A stretch of 47,457 nucleotides of DNA, taken from the NCBI GenBank assembly GCA_021737085.1, contig JAIPEP010000004.1, positions 1 through 47,457 on the forward strand, given 5' to 3'. A program made the translations under genes and the position numbers. Under the pieces are notes generated by a model. The model ran no database searches. It had not been told where the DNA came from and saw only the letters and a list, made by a program, of their open reading frames with translations. Origin of the DNA: Desulfohalobiaceae bacterium (GTDB lineage Bacteria; Desulfobacterota; Desulfovibrionia; Desulfovibrionales; Desulfothermaceae). Positions 1 through 8,990 of this stretch are shown here, in pieces; within the stretch, counting starts at the first letter, position 1; every line of letters starts with the position of its first letter.

Positions 1-359
1 ACAGCTTCAGCCCTGTGGAACGTATTCGGAAGCGGAAAGAGTATCTGGCTTGTTACCGTTTTGGAAATCGGTATTCCAGCCCGAACTTTATCTACTACAT
101 AAGGATCCGTACTCCGGACGGAGAGGGTCTTCGCCTGGGGACCACTGTTACCAAGAAGGTGGGCAAGGCAGTTATCAGGAGCCGCCTCAAGCGTTTGATC
201 AAAGAAGTCTTTAGGCTCAATCAGATTGAATTACACAGGGATGCAGATATCGTGGTCGTGGCCAAAAAGAACATCCATGCGGATCAGATGAACTATTGGC
301 TCGCGGAAAGGGAGCTGATGCAGACCCTCTACAGGGCCCTTAAATCCCGGCACAAATGA
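1..359 (+). CDS. rnpA: Ribonuclease P protein component, 5' end missing
   Basis: This is the protein subunit of RNase P, which binds the catalytic RNA and helps remove 5' leaders from pre-tRNAs. The basic core is clear: VERIRKRKEY near the start, then GLRLGTTVTKKVGKAVIRSR followed by LKRLIKEVFR, the conserved RNR-type RNA-binding helix (here IRSRLKR). A GTG at 15 could act as a start, but the frame is open to the window edge. The residues before it (SFSP) fit the usual N-terminus of the family, so I infer that the gene begins just outside the window, presumably behind rpmH. Its stop overlaps the yidD start (ATGA at 356-359), which implies translational coupling. Confidence 0.95.
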   Translation, partial: SFSPVERIRKRKEYLACYRFGNRYSSPNFIYYIRIRTPDGEGLRLGTTVTKKVGKAVIRSRLKRLIKEVFRLNQIELHRDADIVVVAKKNIHADQMNYWLAERELMQTLYRALKSRHK

Positions 360-661
360 TCCCGCAAACAACTACGGCAATGCGCAAAGTGGCGATTTTC
401 TGCGTAAGACTATATCAATGGAGCGTTTCCCCACTTTTCCCGCCTCATTGCCGTTTCTATCCCAGTTGTTCCGAATATGCGGCAGTGTCCATCCGAAGAC
501 ACGGATTGAAGAAAGGGGTCGCTTTGTCGCTTCGCCGCATTCTGCGTTGTCACCCCTTCTATCCTGGTGGTGTGGATCCGGTCCCGGACCAGGAGGACAA
601 AGACCAGTCTGATCCGCAGAGAGAAATGCAGCCCAAGCAGAAGAGAGAAGGTAAGACATGA
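356..661 (+). CDS. yidD: Membrane protein insertion efficiency factor YidD
   Basis: YidD is a small membrane-associated protein that assists YidC-dependent insertion of inner-membrane proteins. The family core is visible: LYQWSVSPLFPPHCRFYPSC followed by SEYA, then a basic helix (RRHGLKKGVALSLRRILRC) and HPFYPGGVDPVP. The C-terminal tail of about 25 residues is charged and probably disordered. The chosen ATG overlaps the rnpA stop. An internal ATG at 380 (MRKVAIF) is where most family members begin and is a possible alternative. The gene overlaps yidC by 4 bases, in the usual order rnpA-yidD-yidC. Confidence 0.93.
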   Translation: MIPQTTTAMRKVAIFCVRLYQWSVSPLFPPHCRFYPSCSEYAAVSIRRHGLKKGVALSLRRILRCHPFYPGGVDPVPDQEDKDQSDPQREMQPKQKREGKT

Positions 662-2319
662 CCGAGAACTGGCGCATCCTACTGGCACTGGCACTGACCA
701 TGCTCGTCCTGATAGCCTGGAATATGTTTTTCTCCGGGCAACAGGGTATAATGGGGACAGACAATCAAACGCGGCAGGTGGAAAGGCAGACAGGGGACCA
801 AGCTGCTCCCTCGGGCAAGACTGAGCGGGAGCAAGCAGACCGGAGCCCGTCTAGGGAGGAGTCAGTAACAGACACGGCTGCAAGACAGGACTTGGCTGCT
901 CAGGAAAGCGAAGTCTCAGCCGGGGAGACAGTTAGTGTGGAAACTCCTCTGTACCAGGCTGTGTTCAGTAAAAAAGGGGGTGTGCTTAAACATTTCCGTT
1001 TGAAGCAATACAAAAGTTCCATCAAAGAGGGCTCGGATCCAGTGGATCTGATCGGGAAAAAGGCCAGTGAAAAAGCACCCTTCGGCCTCCTGTGGAATCA
1101 GGGGAGTACTTGGCGGGAGGCTCGGTGGCGCTGTCTGGGGGATGATATGAGGATTGAGCGAGGGGAGCAGGACAGCCTGACCCTGATCGGAGAGATGGGG
1201 AATCTGACCCTCAGGCGCAAACTGACCTTTCGGGCCGGGACCTATGGTATCCTAGAAGAAGTGGAGGTGGTCAACCGTTCCGAGGGCTCCATCAGCGGGG
1301 CCCTGGCCTTTACCCTGGCCAGTCCCACACTGGTGGAGAATCCGGGCAGATACAACTACATGCAATTCCTTACCTATTCCAACGGCGGCCTCACCTCCTG
1401 GGACGACAAGGATACCCTTAGCCAGGGAGTGCAGACGGATACTAAAGTGCAGTGGTGCGGGGTGGGTAGCAGCTACTTCCTGCTGGCTATGGACCCCAAA
1501 AACACCTCCATGTACAGCAAGGGGAAATACGAGGACGAAATATACCGGGCAGCCGCGGAAAGCCGTGTCACCCTGGAGAAGGGTCAGAGCCGGACCCTCT
1601 CTCTGGAATACTATTTAGGGCCCCAGGACGCAGAGCAGTTGAAGGAGGTGTCCACGAACCTACAGGCGGCAGTTAATTTCGGCTGGTTCAATGTCATCGC
1701 CAAGCCGCTGGTTCGGGTGCTGCAGTTCTTCCATTCCTTTATCGGGAACTATGGACTGGCCATCATCCTTTTGACCCTGGTGATCAAGATCGTTTTCTGG
1801 CCCCTTTCCCACAAGAGCTACAAATCCATGGAGAAGATGAAGAAAATTCAACCCATGATGAAGGAGCTCAAAGAGAAGTACAAGGATGACCGGCAGAAGA
1901 TGAATCAGGAGCTGATGCAGCTGTACAAGACCTATAAGGTGAATCCTGCTGGAGGATGCCTGCCCATGCTCCTGCAGATTCCGGTCTTTATCGGATTGTT
2001 CGAAGGGTTGATGGGTTCTGTTGCCTTGCGCCATTCACCTTTTATTAGCCACCTTCCCTTTACCGACATAGTATGGCTGGCAGACCTGGCCTCCAAGGAT
2101 CCGTTGTACATTACACCAGTTTTGATGGGGCTCAGTATGTTTCTGCAGCAAAAGCTGTCTCCTACAGCAGGCGATCCCACTCAGGCAAAGGTCATGATGT
2201 TTATGCCTATATTTCTGACCTTTATCTTTCTGAACTTTCCGGCTGGTCTTGTGGTCTACTTTATTACAAACAATCTACTGTCTATAGCGCAACAAACGTG
2301 GATAATGCGCAAAGCTTAA
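658..2319 (+). CDS. yidC: Membrane protein insertase YidC
   Basis: YidC inserts and folds inner-membrane proteins, alone or with the Sec translocon. The 553-residue protein has the Gram-negative layout. An N-terminal membrane segment spans residues 5-24. A low-complexity acidic linker follows to about residue 90. The large periplasmic beta domain runs to about 340. The conserved five-helix insertase domain begins at FGWFNVIAKPLVRVLQFFHS. That domain contains the cytoplasmic coiled-coil hairpin (KSMEKMKKIQPMMKELKEKY) and the NPAGGCLPMLLQIPVFIGLF signature. The gene starts by ATGA overlap with yidD and is followed by 180 bp before jag with no gene. Confidence 0.97.
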   Translation: MTENWRILLALALTMLVLIAWNMFFSGQQGIMGTDNQTRQVERQTGDQAAPSGKTEREQADRSPSREESVTDTAARQDLAAQESEVSAGETVSVETPLYQAVFSKKGGVLKHFRLKQYKSSIKEGSDPVDLIGKKASEKAPFGLLWNQGSTWREARWRCLGDDMRIERGEQDSLTLIGEMGNLTLRRKLTFRAGTYGILEEVEVVNRSEGSISGALAFTLASPTLVENPGRYNYMQFLTYSNGGLTSWDDKDTLSQGVQTDTKVQWCGVGSSYFLLAMDPKNTSMYSKGKYEDEIYRAAAESRVTLEKGQSRTLSLEYYLGPQDAEQLKEVSTNLQAAVNFGWFNVIAKPLVRVLQFFHSFIGNYGLAIILLTLVIKIVFWPLSHKSYKSMEKMKKIQPMMKELKEKYKDDRQKMNQELMQLYKTYKVNPAGGCLPMLLQIPVFIGLFEGLMGSVALRHSPFISHLPFTDIVWLADLASKDPLYITPVLMGLSMFLQQKLSPTAGDPTQAKVMMFMPIFLTFIFLNFPAGLVVYFITNNLLSIAQQTWIMRKA

Positions 2320-2499
2320 CATTGCAAGCTTATTCGGAAAACTGCTTCTGCTGATTCTATCTTACTTTTTACTAAAGATAAGGCAAAACTTTTCTCTTTT
2401 ATTTTAAGAAGATAAGCTCAACTAAATGACAAAATCGTTTATTTTGAGTCCAGTATGTGCGGTGAATTTGTGCTTGGACAAGATATGTGAGGAGTTGCT

Positions 2500-3165
2500 A
2501 TGAGTTCTGCGCAAAGATTCGAAGGCAAAAGCTATGATGCAGCAGTGGAAAAAGCCTGCTCTTTCTATGGCCGAGATAAAGACGATCTGGAGGTTTCTGT
2601 TATTGATTCCGGGTCAAGCGGGATATTCGGGCTGGGCGGACGCGATTGCGTGATTGAAGCAAGCCCCAAGCTGAACAAGCAGGAAGAGCTGGAAAACCTG
2701 ATAAGAGCCACTGTGCAAGATATAGTAAACTTTCTGGTCCACTCTTGCGAAATCTCTGTGGAGATGAACGGCAGTCGGGCTGTGGTGGGGATTAATACCG
2801 AGGATAATCACGGGCTGCTTATCGGGCGAGAGGGACAGACCATTTCCTCCCTGGAGTATCTGGTGAACCGCATTGTGTCCAAGCACTGGCAGGAGAAGGT
2901 CTACGTCCAGCTGGATACAGGCGGATACAAGACCCAGCAGGAGGAACAGATCAAAAAGACCGCGCAGGAGCTGGCCCAGAAGGCAAAATCCTCCGGAAAG
3001 CCCATGAGCACGAAGCCCTTGAGCTCCTATCACCGCAGGCTCGTCCATGTCGCCCTGCAAGAGGACGAGGAGGTGCAAACGCATAGCAAGGGGGAGGGCC
3101 CCAAGAAGCGGGTGAGCATCAAGCCCAAAGGCGCTTCCCGCAACCAGACGGAGGAGAGAAAATAG
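2500..3165 (+). CDS. jag: RNA-binding protein Jag/KhpB (Jag_N-KH-R3H)
   Basis: Jag (SpoIIIJ-associated protein, KhpB) is a cytoplasmic RNA-binding protein usually encoded beside yidC. Residues 1-55 form the Jag_N domain (FEGKSYDAAVEKAC, then GSSGIFGLGGRD). A KH domain follows at about 75-145 with the GxxG loop LLIGREGQTISSLEYLVNRI. An R3H domain (LSSYHRRLVHVALQEDEEV) lies at about 170-190, followed by a basic tail. A GGAG Shine-Dalgarno stands 6 bases before the ATG. The 221-residue length is normal for the family. Confidence 0.94.
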   Translation: MSSAQRFEGKSYDAAVEKACSFYGRDKDDLEVSVIDSGSSGIFGLGGRDCVIEASPKLNKQEELENLIRATVQDIVNFLVHSCEISVEMNGSRAVVGINTEDNHGLLIGREGQTISSLEYLVNRIVSKHWQEKVYVQLDTGGYKTQQEEQIKKTAQELAQKAKSSGKPMSTKPLSSYHRRLVHVALQEDEEVQTHSKGEGPKKRVSIKPKGASRNQTEERK

Positions 3166-3178
3166 ACCCTCACCTGCC

Positions 3179-4564
3179 ATGGACACAACAGACACCATAG
3201 CCGCAGTGGCCACTCCGCTGGGTCAGGGTGGAATCGGCATCATCCGGATAAGCGGTCCGTTGAGTCGTGATGTGGGGCTGGCAGTGTTTTCTTCCGCCAG
3301 GAGCCGTTTTGCCGGATTTCAGCCTTATGTGTTGCATCATGGCTGGATCCTGGACCATGAGGGACGCTCTGTGGACGAGGTCCTGGTCAGCTACATGCCC
3401 GGCCCCGGTTCCTACACCGGGGAGGATGTGCTGGAGATCAACTGTCACGGCGGGCCGGCAGTGGTGCAGTACGTCCTGGAGATTTGCCTGCGGCGCGGGA
3501 TTCGAATGGCAGAGCCCGGAGAGTTCACTCTCCGGGCTTTTCTTAATGGCCGCATGGATTTGACCCAGGCGGAATCCGTGGCGGAAATGGTTTCCGCGCC
3601 CACGACGATGGGCCTGGATATGGCAGCGGCCAAGCTCGCGGGCCGCTTCCGGGGCAAGGTAGAGGAGCTCAGGGAGACGCTGGAGGGGCTCAGGGCGGAA
3701 ATTGCCGCGGATATGGACTTTTCCGAGGAGGAGGAGATTGCCGGGCTCGCCGACCCGCAGGGCGTGCTGGAGCGGATCGGCCGCGTGGAGTCCGGGGTGG
3801 GGGAGCTGCTGGACAACTTCCGCAGGCACCATTGCCTGAGGGAAGGGATGCCCGTGATCCTGGCCGGAAAGGTCAATGCGGGCAAATCCAGCCTGTTGAA
3901 CGCCATCCTGGGCCGGGCCCGGGCGATTGTAACCCATGAGCCGGGGACCACGCGGGACTATCTGGAGGAGGTGGTGAATCTGCAGGGTGTTCCGGTCCGC
4001 CTGACGGACACCGCCGGAATCCGCACCGCCCGAGACGATGTGGAACAGGCCGGTCTCCAGCAGGGCAGAGAGCTGATTTTCGGTGCCACGCTCGTGTGCA
4101 TCCTCTTCGACCAGAGCCTTCCCCTCGACGAGGATACGCAGGAGCTGATCCAGGAGGTGGGCCAAGAGCGGGCCCTGGCCGTGGGGAACAAAGCGGATCT
4201 TGGCCCGTTGTCTCCGGAGGCGCGGGACTGGTTAGCCCACAACGGTGTGGAATACCTCTCCATCTCCGCCCGGACCGGCCAGGGAGTGGACTTTTTTCTG
4301 GAGCGCGTGCGCCAGCGCTTGGTTGGCGGGGGTAGCGAGCCCGCCGAGGGTGAGCTGGTTCCCAATATCAGGCAGCGGGACAAGCTGGACAAGGCCCTGG
4401 CCGAGCTTACGGGATTCAGGCAGGGCCTGGAGCAGGGCCTGCCGGCGGATGTGCTACTTACCCACCTCGAGGCCGCCTGCGATCACCTGGCGGAAGTGAC
4501 CGGCCGAATCAGCACGGAGGAGGTGCTGGACCGGGTGTTCTCCTCTTTCTGCATCGGCAAATGA
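3179..4564 (+). CDS. mnmE: tRNA uridine-5-carboxymethylaminomethyl modification GTPase MnmE
   Basis: MnmE acts with MnmG to install the cmnm5 group on the wobble uridine of certain tRNAs. The N-terminal folate-binding domain begins DTIAAVATPLGQGGIGIIRI. The GTPase domain shows G1 (GKVNAGKSS), G2 (GTTRDY), G3 (DTAGIR) and G4 (NKAD). The C-terminus ends in the hallmark FCIGK, whose Cys is required for the modification reaction. The length of 461 residues is typical. It starts 13 bp after jag with no close Shine-Dalgarno; the nearest purine run lies in the jag 3' end, suggesting coupled translation. Confidence 0.97.
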   Translation: MDTTDTIAAVATPLGQGGIGIIRISGPLSRDVGLAVFSSARSRFAGFQPYVLHHGWILDHEGRSVDEVLVSYMPGPGSYTGEDVLEINCHGGPAVVQYVLEICLRRGIRMAEPGEFTLRAFLNGRMDLTQAESVAEMVSAPTTMGLDMAAAKLAGRFRGKVEELRETLEGLRAEIAADMDFSEEEEIAGLADPQGVLERIGRVESGVGELLDNFRRHHCLREGMPVILAGKVNAGKSSLLNAILGRARAIVTHEPGTTRDYLEEVVNLQGVPVRLTDTAGIRTARDDVEQAGLQQGRELIFGATLVCILFDQSLPLDEDTQELIQEVGQERALAVGNKADLGPLSPEARDWLAHNGVEYLSISARTGQGVDFFLERVRQRLVGGGSEPAEGELVPNIRQRDKLDKALAELTGFRQGLEQGLPADVLLTHLEAACDHLAEVTGRISTEEVLDRVFSSFCIGK

Positions 4565-4568
4565 TTTG

Positions 4569-4693
4569 CGTTTGGAGGAAGACTTGCCCATCTCCTTCGT
4601 TGCCGCGAAATTTTGAAGTCCTCATGTATTTCCCATACACTCCGGCTTCAAAATTTCTTGCGCCTCGGATATGAACAAGTCTTCCTCCAAACG
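4569..4693. repeat. 125-bp imperfect palindromic repeat, copy 1
   Basis: Outer arms at 4569-4586 and 4676-4693 are perfect 18-base reverse complements (CGTTTGGAGGAAGACTTG on the left). Inside them, AAATTTTGAAGTCC pairs imperfectly with GGCTTCAAAATTT. The element lies just 3' of mnmE between convergent genes. A half copy is present at 27729-27790, so this is a dispersed repeat rather than a gene-specific terminator. It may fold as RNA and end or protect transcripts. Confidence 0.85.
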
Positions 4694-4742
4694 TATCTTG
4701 TCCATTAACCATTTGCTTCACTCGATGGAGTAGGAAGACAAG

Positions 4743-4759
4743 GCGAGGGTCTCGCTTTT
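4743..4759 (+). terminator. Weak possible terminator after mnmE
   Basis: A 5-bp stem (GCGAG/CTCGC) with a 3-base loop is followed by four T residues. It is short, so it may be chance. It lies between convergent mnmE and rnr. Confidence 0.25.
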
Positions 4760-4859
4760 CAGGTGTCCAACTTTCTCTAGGGGATGCCCAGTCACCTAGG
4801 GCCTTTTAATGGGCGCCCTCCTCTGTCTTCTGCTCTCTATCTAATCACTCCTTCCTCTG

Positions 4860-7016
4860 TCATTCCTCCTCTGATTCCTCCAGCTCCAGATCGATCTCCT
4901 GCCTGGAGAGGCTCACGTTGCTCAGTCGCACTTTCACCTCCTGTCCCATGCTGAACATCCTGCCCGTATGCCGTCCGATCAGACAGTGCTCCTTGGCCCA
5001 GTAGATGTAGTAGTCGTCGGTGATGGAGGAAAGCCGGACCAGCCCGTCCGCCATGACCTCTTTCAATTCCACCCAGAATCCGAAATCGGTCACGGAGTTG
5101 ACCACCCCGGTAAAGGTTTCCTCCAGCTTGTCCTGGAGAAAGATAATGGTTAGCCGCTTGAGGATTTCCCTCTCCGCGGCCATGCCTATACGTTCCTGTT
5201 GGCTCAAATGATCCGCCAGTTTGTAGAGTTTTTTTCGGCCGGGCGTGGTGTGCTCAGTCTCCTGCAGCACCCGCTTGAGTATACGGTGCAGGACCAAGTC
5301 GGCATAGCGGCGGATGGGGGAGGTGAAGTGGCTGTAGCAGGGAGAGGCCAGCCCGAAATGGCCCTGGTTCTGCGGATAGTAGGAGGCCTGCATCATGGAG
5401 CGGAGCAAGAGCCTGTTGACCAGGAATTCGTGACGGGTCCCCTCTACCTGCTCCAGCAGTCGTTGCAGGCTCTGCGCATCGGTATCCTCGGGTACGTGTT
5501 CGGCTAAGGAGGTCTTGCGCAAAAGCTTGAACAGGGCCTCGAGCTTGTCCTGGTTCGGCTCGGGGTGGATCCGGTAGAGCAGGGGCAGCTTTTTCTGGTC
5601 CAGGAAACCGGCCACAGCCTCGTTGGCCGCGATCATGAATTCCTCCACGATCTGATGCCCGAAGTGCCTGGCCTTAGGCTGGATGTCCACCGCCTCCTGC
5701 TGCGGGTTGAAATGGATCTCCGGCTCCGGGAGGTCAAAGTTCAGGGACCCCCTGCTGATCCTGTTCGCGTTCAGGATTCCGGCCAGGCCCTCGGCGGAGC
5801 GCAGCATGGGATAAACCGGCCCCATTCCTTCCTGTTCCTCGCGATCGTTATCCAAAAGGGCCTGCTTGACCCGGCTGTAGGTGAGCCTGGCCTTGCTCCG
5901 GATAACCGCGGAGAAGAAATCCCGGCTTAAAACCTCGCCCTCCCGGGAGAAGTGCATCTTCACGGTCATCACCAGCCTGTCCGCGTCCGGATTGAGGCTG
6001 CAGAGGCCTGTGGAAAGGGCCTGGGGGAACATGGGCTCCACCGAATTGGGGAAGTAAAAGGAGTTGCTCCGGTTGCGCGCCTCCTGATCCATTGGGGTCC
6101 CGGGTTCCACATAGTGGCTCACGTCCGCGATGGCCACGTACAGGGTATAGCCCTGCCGGGTCTTTTCTACGTACACCGCGTCATCGAAATCCTTGGCCGA
6201 GGCCCCGTCGATGGTTACAAAGAGAAGGTCCCGCAGATCGTGCCTGGCCTCCACATCCTCCCGCACCGGATCACTAGGCAGCGCTTCCGCCTCGGCCAGG
6301 ACCTTCTTGGGAAAGGACCTGGGAATTTGATTCAGGATCTTGACCACTGTCTCCTGCACATCGGTTTCTTCTTCCGGGCCCAGTATTTCGCGGCATTTTC
6401 CCTTCCATAGGTGTTTGTCCAGCCGCTCCACCGGCTCCGCCACAACCACCACTCCCGGGTCCAACCCGGAGCTGGATTTGTCGTCCTCTAGGAGAAAGTC
6501 CTGGGAGAACTTGGGATCCACGGGCTGGGCAAAGCGCATCCCCTGGGCCAGTTCCTTGTTGATCCGGACTGGAATGCGCTTGAGGCGGCGCTGCAGGATG
6601 CGGACTATCCTGCCCTCGGGATTCTTTCCTTCTTTCTTGCCGCCCGGGATCAGGGCGACAAGGACCTCGTCACCGTTCCAGGCCTCGCCGATGTTGTGCG
6701 GAGGGATGAAGATATCCTTACGCCGCCTGTCCTGAGGACGGACAAAACCAACCCCGGAGCGCTGGATTTCCAGCGAGCCCCGGAGGAGGTCCATCTTCTC
6801 CACCAGACCGTAAGCCTTGCCCCCGATATTGATCAGCTTGCCGTTTTCCTCCAGTTGACCTAGCATGTTCCGAATGGACTGCTTCTCCGCCTCGCTGGGC
6901 TTAAGGGTCTTGTAGATATCCCGTAGGGCAAGGGGGCTGGTGTATTTGTGGAATAGATCCAGCAGCTGCTTTTTGCTGATCCGCTGCTGGCTTTGTCGCT
7001 TCTTTTTTCTGGCCAT
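4860..7016 (-). CDS. rnr: Ribonuclease R (RNB-family 3'-5' exoribonuclease)
   Basis: RNase R degrades structured RNA processively from the 3' end. The 718-residue protein has a basic N-terminus with a winged-helix region (residues 10-75), then cold-shock RNA-binding domains (SGVGFVRPQDRRRKDIFIPP). The RNB catalytic core contains the metal-binding signature DGASAKDFDDAV and VAIADVSHYV, followed by NSFYFPNSVEPMFPQALSTG. YSHFTSPIRRYADLVLHR is also present. A C-terminal S1 domain begins FTGVVNSVTDFGFWVEL, and the tail is acidic. It is transcribed convergently with mnmE and divergently from the downstream aldehyde oxidoreductase. Confidence 0.96.
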   Translation of the reverse strand: MARKKKRQSQQRISKKQLLDLFHKYTSPLALRDIYKTLKPSEAEKQSIRNMLGQLEENGKLINIGGKAYGLVEKMDLLRGSLEIQRSGVGFVRPQDRRRKDIFIPPHNIGEAWNGDEVLVALIPGGKKEGKNPEGRIVRILQRRLKRIPVRINKELAQGMRFAQPVDPKFSQDFLLEDDKSSSGLDPGVVVVAEPVERLDKHLWKGKCREILGPEEETDVQETVVKILNQIPRSFPKKVLAEAEALPSDPVREDVEARHDLRDLLFVTIDGASAKDFDDAVYVEKTRQGYTLYVAIADVSHYVEPGTPMDQEARNRSNSFYFPNSVEPMFPQALSTGLCSLNPDADRLVMTVKMHFSREGEVLSRDFFSAVIRSKARLTYSRVKQALLDNDREEQEGMGPVYPMLRSAEGLAGILNANRISRGSLNFDLPEPEIHFNPQQEAVDIQPKARHFGHQIVEEFMIAANEAVAGFLDQKKLPLLYRIHPEPNQDKLEALFKLLRKTSLAEHVPEDTDAQSLQRLLEQVEGTRHEFLVNRLLLRSMMQASYYPQNQGHFGLASPCYSHFTSPIRRYADLVLHRILKRVLQETEHTTPGRKKLYKLADHLSQQERIGMAAEREILKRLTIIFLQDKLEETFTGVVNSVTDFGFWVELKEVMADGLVRLSSITDDYYIYWAKEHCLIGRHTGRMFSMGQEVKVRLSNVSLSRQEIDLELEESEEE

Positions 7017-7192
7017 AAACTCTTATACCTAGAATGGGGTCTTGGTTGTTTCTCCCTGTAGAGAAAAAGCCGAATGCTTATCCCGGGACCTGATTCAGTT
7101 CTTGCTACAAAATGTTGATTATACTACAAGGTAATATAGAAGAAAAGGGTTTACTCGTGAAAATCGCTGCATAAAAACAGGAGGTGGGGAGT

Positions 7193-8926
7193 ATGGACAA
7201 GATCTTGCGCGTGGACGTTTCCGGGGATAAGCCGAGCTATGTCGAGGAGCCGCTCGGTGATTACGCAGGCATGGGAGGCAGGGGGCTTACCTCGGCCATG
7301 GTGAGCAAGGAGGTCCCGGCTGACTCCCACCCATTGGGGCCGGAGAACAAGCTGGTCATAGCCCCGGGGCTTTTGAGCGGAAGCGCAGCGGTGAATGCGG
7401 GCCGTCTGTCCGTGGGATGCAAAAGTCCTCTCACCGGCGGGATCAAGGAGGCCAACGCCGGGGGACAGGGAGCCAATGTCCTCGCCCGCCTGGGTTACGC
7501 CGCTATTGTCCTAGAGGGCGAACGGCAAGGGGAGGAGCTGTATATCCTGCGCATTGGCAAGAAGGGAATGGATGTGGTCCAGGACGCGAGCCTGGAGAAG
7601 CTCACCAACTATCAGCTCATGGAGCGCTTCCATGGTGAATACGGCAAGAACGGGGCCATGATCAGCATCGGTCCTGCAGGGGAGATGCGGCTGGCCAACT
7701 CCACTGTGGCGGTCACGGATATGGAGGGGCGTCCCACCCGTCACGCCGGACGCGGCGGTGTAGGGGCAGTGATGGGATCCAAGGGGATCAAGGCCATACT
7801 TCTGGACGGTTCAGAGGCTCCCGTGCGTCGGCCCCAAGATCCCGAGGCCTTCAAGCAGGCGAACAAGCAGTTCGCCGAAGGTTTGCGCAGGCATCCCGTT
7901 ACCGGCCAGGGTATGGCCGCCTACGGGACCAACGTGCTGACCAACGTCATCAATGAGTCCGGGGCGTATCCCACGTACAACTTCCGACAGGGCCAGTATC
8001 CCGACGCCGAGCGAATCAGCGGAGAGACCCAGGCGGAGTTGGAAAAGAGCCGCGGGGGCAAGGCCAGCCACGGCTGCCACAGGGGTTGCATCATGCACTG
8101 CTCCGGGGAATTCGTGGACAAGGACGGCAACTACGTAACCAAGCAGCCGGAATACGAGACCATTTGGGCCCACGGGGGCAACTGCGGCATCGGCGATCTG
8201 GACGCCATCGCCCGCATGGACTACCTGAACGACGACTTCGGATTGGACACCATCGAGATGGGGGCCACGATCGGGGTGGCCATGGAGGCCGGACTCCTGG
8301 ACTTCGGAGACGCGGACCGAGTCATGGAGTTGCTTCAGGAGGTGGGCAAGGGAACCCCCCTGGGTCGCATCCTGGGAAGCGGCGCTGCAGTTACCGCCAA
8401 GGCCTTCGGGGTGGAGCGCGCCCCGGTGGTCAAGAATCAGGCCATGCCTGCCTACGATCCCAGAGCGATCAAGGGTATTGGGGTCACCTACGCCACATCG
8501 CCCATGGGGGCGGATCATACTGCCGGGTATGCGGTGGCCACGAACATCATGAAAGTGGGTGGTGATGTGGATCCCCTGAGCAACGAGGGCCAGGCAGCCC
8601 TGTCCCGGGATCTGCAGGTGGCCACTGCCGCACTGGACTCCACAGGGATGTGCCTGTTCATCGCCTTCGCCATACTGGATCAGCCGGACACATTCCAGGC
8701 CCTGATCGATATGCTCAATGCCTTCTACGGACTGGAGATGACTGCGGATGACGTGAACGGGTTGGGCAAATCGATCCTGGACAAGGAAAGGGACTTCAAC
8801 ACCAGGGCGGGATTCACGGCAATGGACGATCGATTGCCCAGATACTTCCGCAGGGAGGCGCTGGCCCCGCACCAAGCCGTCTTCGACGTTTCGGATCAGG
8901 AACTGGACAGGGTGTTTGCCAAGTGA
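7193..8926 (+). CDS. Aldehyde ferredoxin oxidoreductase family protein (tungsten/molybdenum, 4Fe-4S)
   Basis: Enzymes of this family oxidise aldehydes to carboxylic acids (or the reverse) with ferredoxin, using a tungsto-bispterin cofactor and one 4Fe-4S cluster. The N-terminal domain starts ILRVDVSGDKPSYVEEPLGD and carries the conserved GGRGLTSAM and AGRLSVGCKSPLTGG segments. Cluster ligands are C295, C299 and C303 (GCHRGCIMHC), with the distant fourth Cys at 487 (STGMCLF), as in archaeal AOR. The length of 577 residues is slightly below the usual 600-plus. I chose ATG 7193 because a strong AGGAGGTG lies just upstream at 7179-7186; the in-frame GTG at 7184 sits inside that site. It is monocistronic, closed by a strong terminator. 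The substrate cannot be told from sequence. Confidence 0.93.
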   Translation: MDKILRVDVSGDKPSYVEEPLGDYAGMGGRGLTSAMVSKEVPADSHPLGPENKLVIAPGLLSGSAAVNAGRLSVGCKSPLTGGIKEANAGGQGANVLARLGYAAIVLEGERQGEELYILRIGKKGMDVVQDASLEKLTNYQLMERFHGEYGKNGAMISIGPAGEMRLANSTVAVTDMEGRPTRHAGRGGVGAVMGSKGIKAILLDGSEAPVRRPQDPEAFKQANKQFAEGLRRHPVTGQGMAAYGTNVLTNVINESGAYPTYNFRQGQYPDAERISGETQAELEKSRGGKASHGCHRGCIMHCSGEFVDKDGNYVTKQPEYETIWAHGGNCGIGDLDAIARMDYLNDDFGLDTIEMGATIGVAMEAGLLDFGDADRVMELLQEVGKGTPLGRILGSGAAVTAKAFGVERAPVVKNQAMPAYDPRAIKGIGVTYATSPMGADHTAGYAVATNIMKVGGDVDPLSNEGQAALSRDLQVATAALDSTGMCLFIAFAILDQPDTFQALIDMLNAFYGLEMTADDVNGLGKSILDKERDFNTRAGFTAMDDRLPRYFRREALAPHQAVFDVSDQELDRVFAK

Positions 8927-8946
8927 TGTAACCTTTAGCGCATATC

Positions 8947-8985
8947 AACTCGGAACGGTTCCAAGGACCCGTTCCGAGTTTTTTT
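8947..8985 (+). terminator. Strong rho-independent terminator of the aldehyde oxidoreductase gene
   Basis: A perfect 12-bp stem (AACTCGGAACGG at 8947-8958 with CCGTTCCGAGTT at 8969-8980) and a 10-base loop run into seven consecutive T residues at 8979-8985. Confidence 0.95.
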
Positions 8986-8990
8986 ACTTT

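Noticed and set aside
7184-7192. GTG start of the aldehyde oxidoreductase
   Set aside because: The codon lies inside the AGGAGGTG ribosome site that serves ATG 7193.
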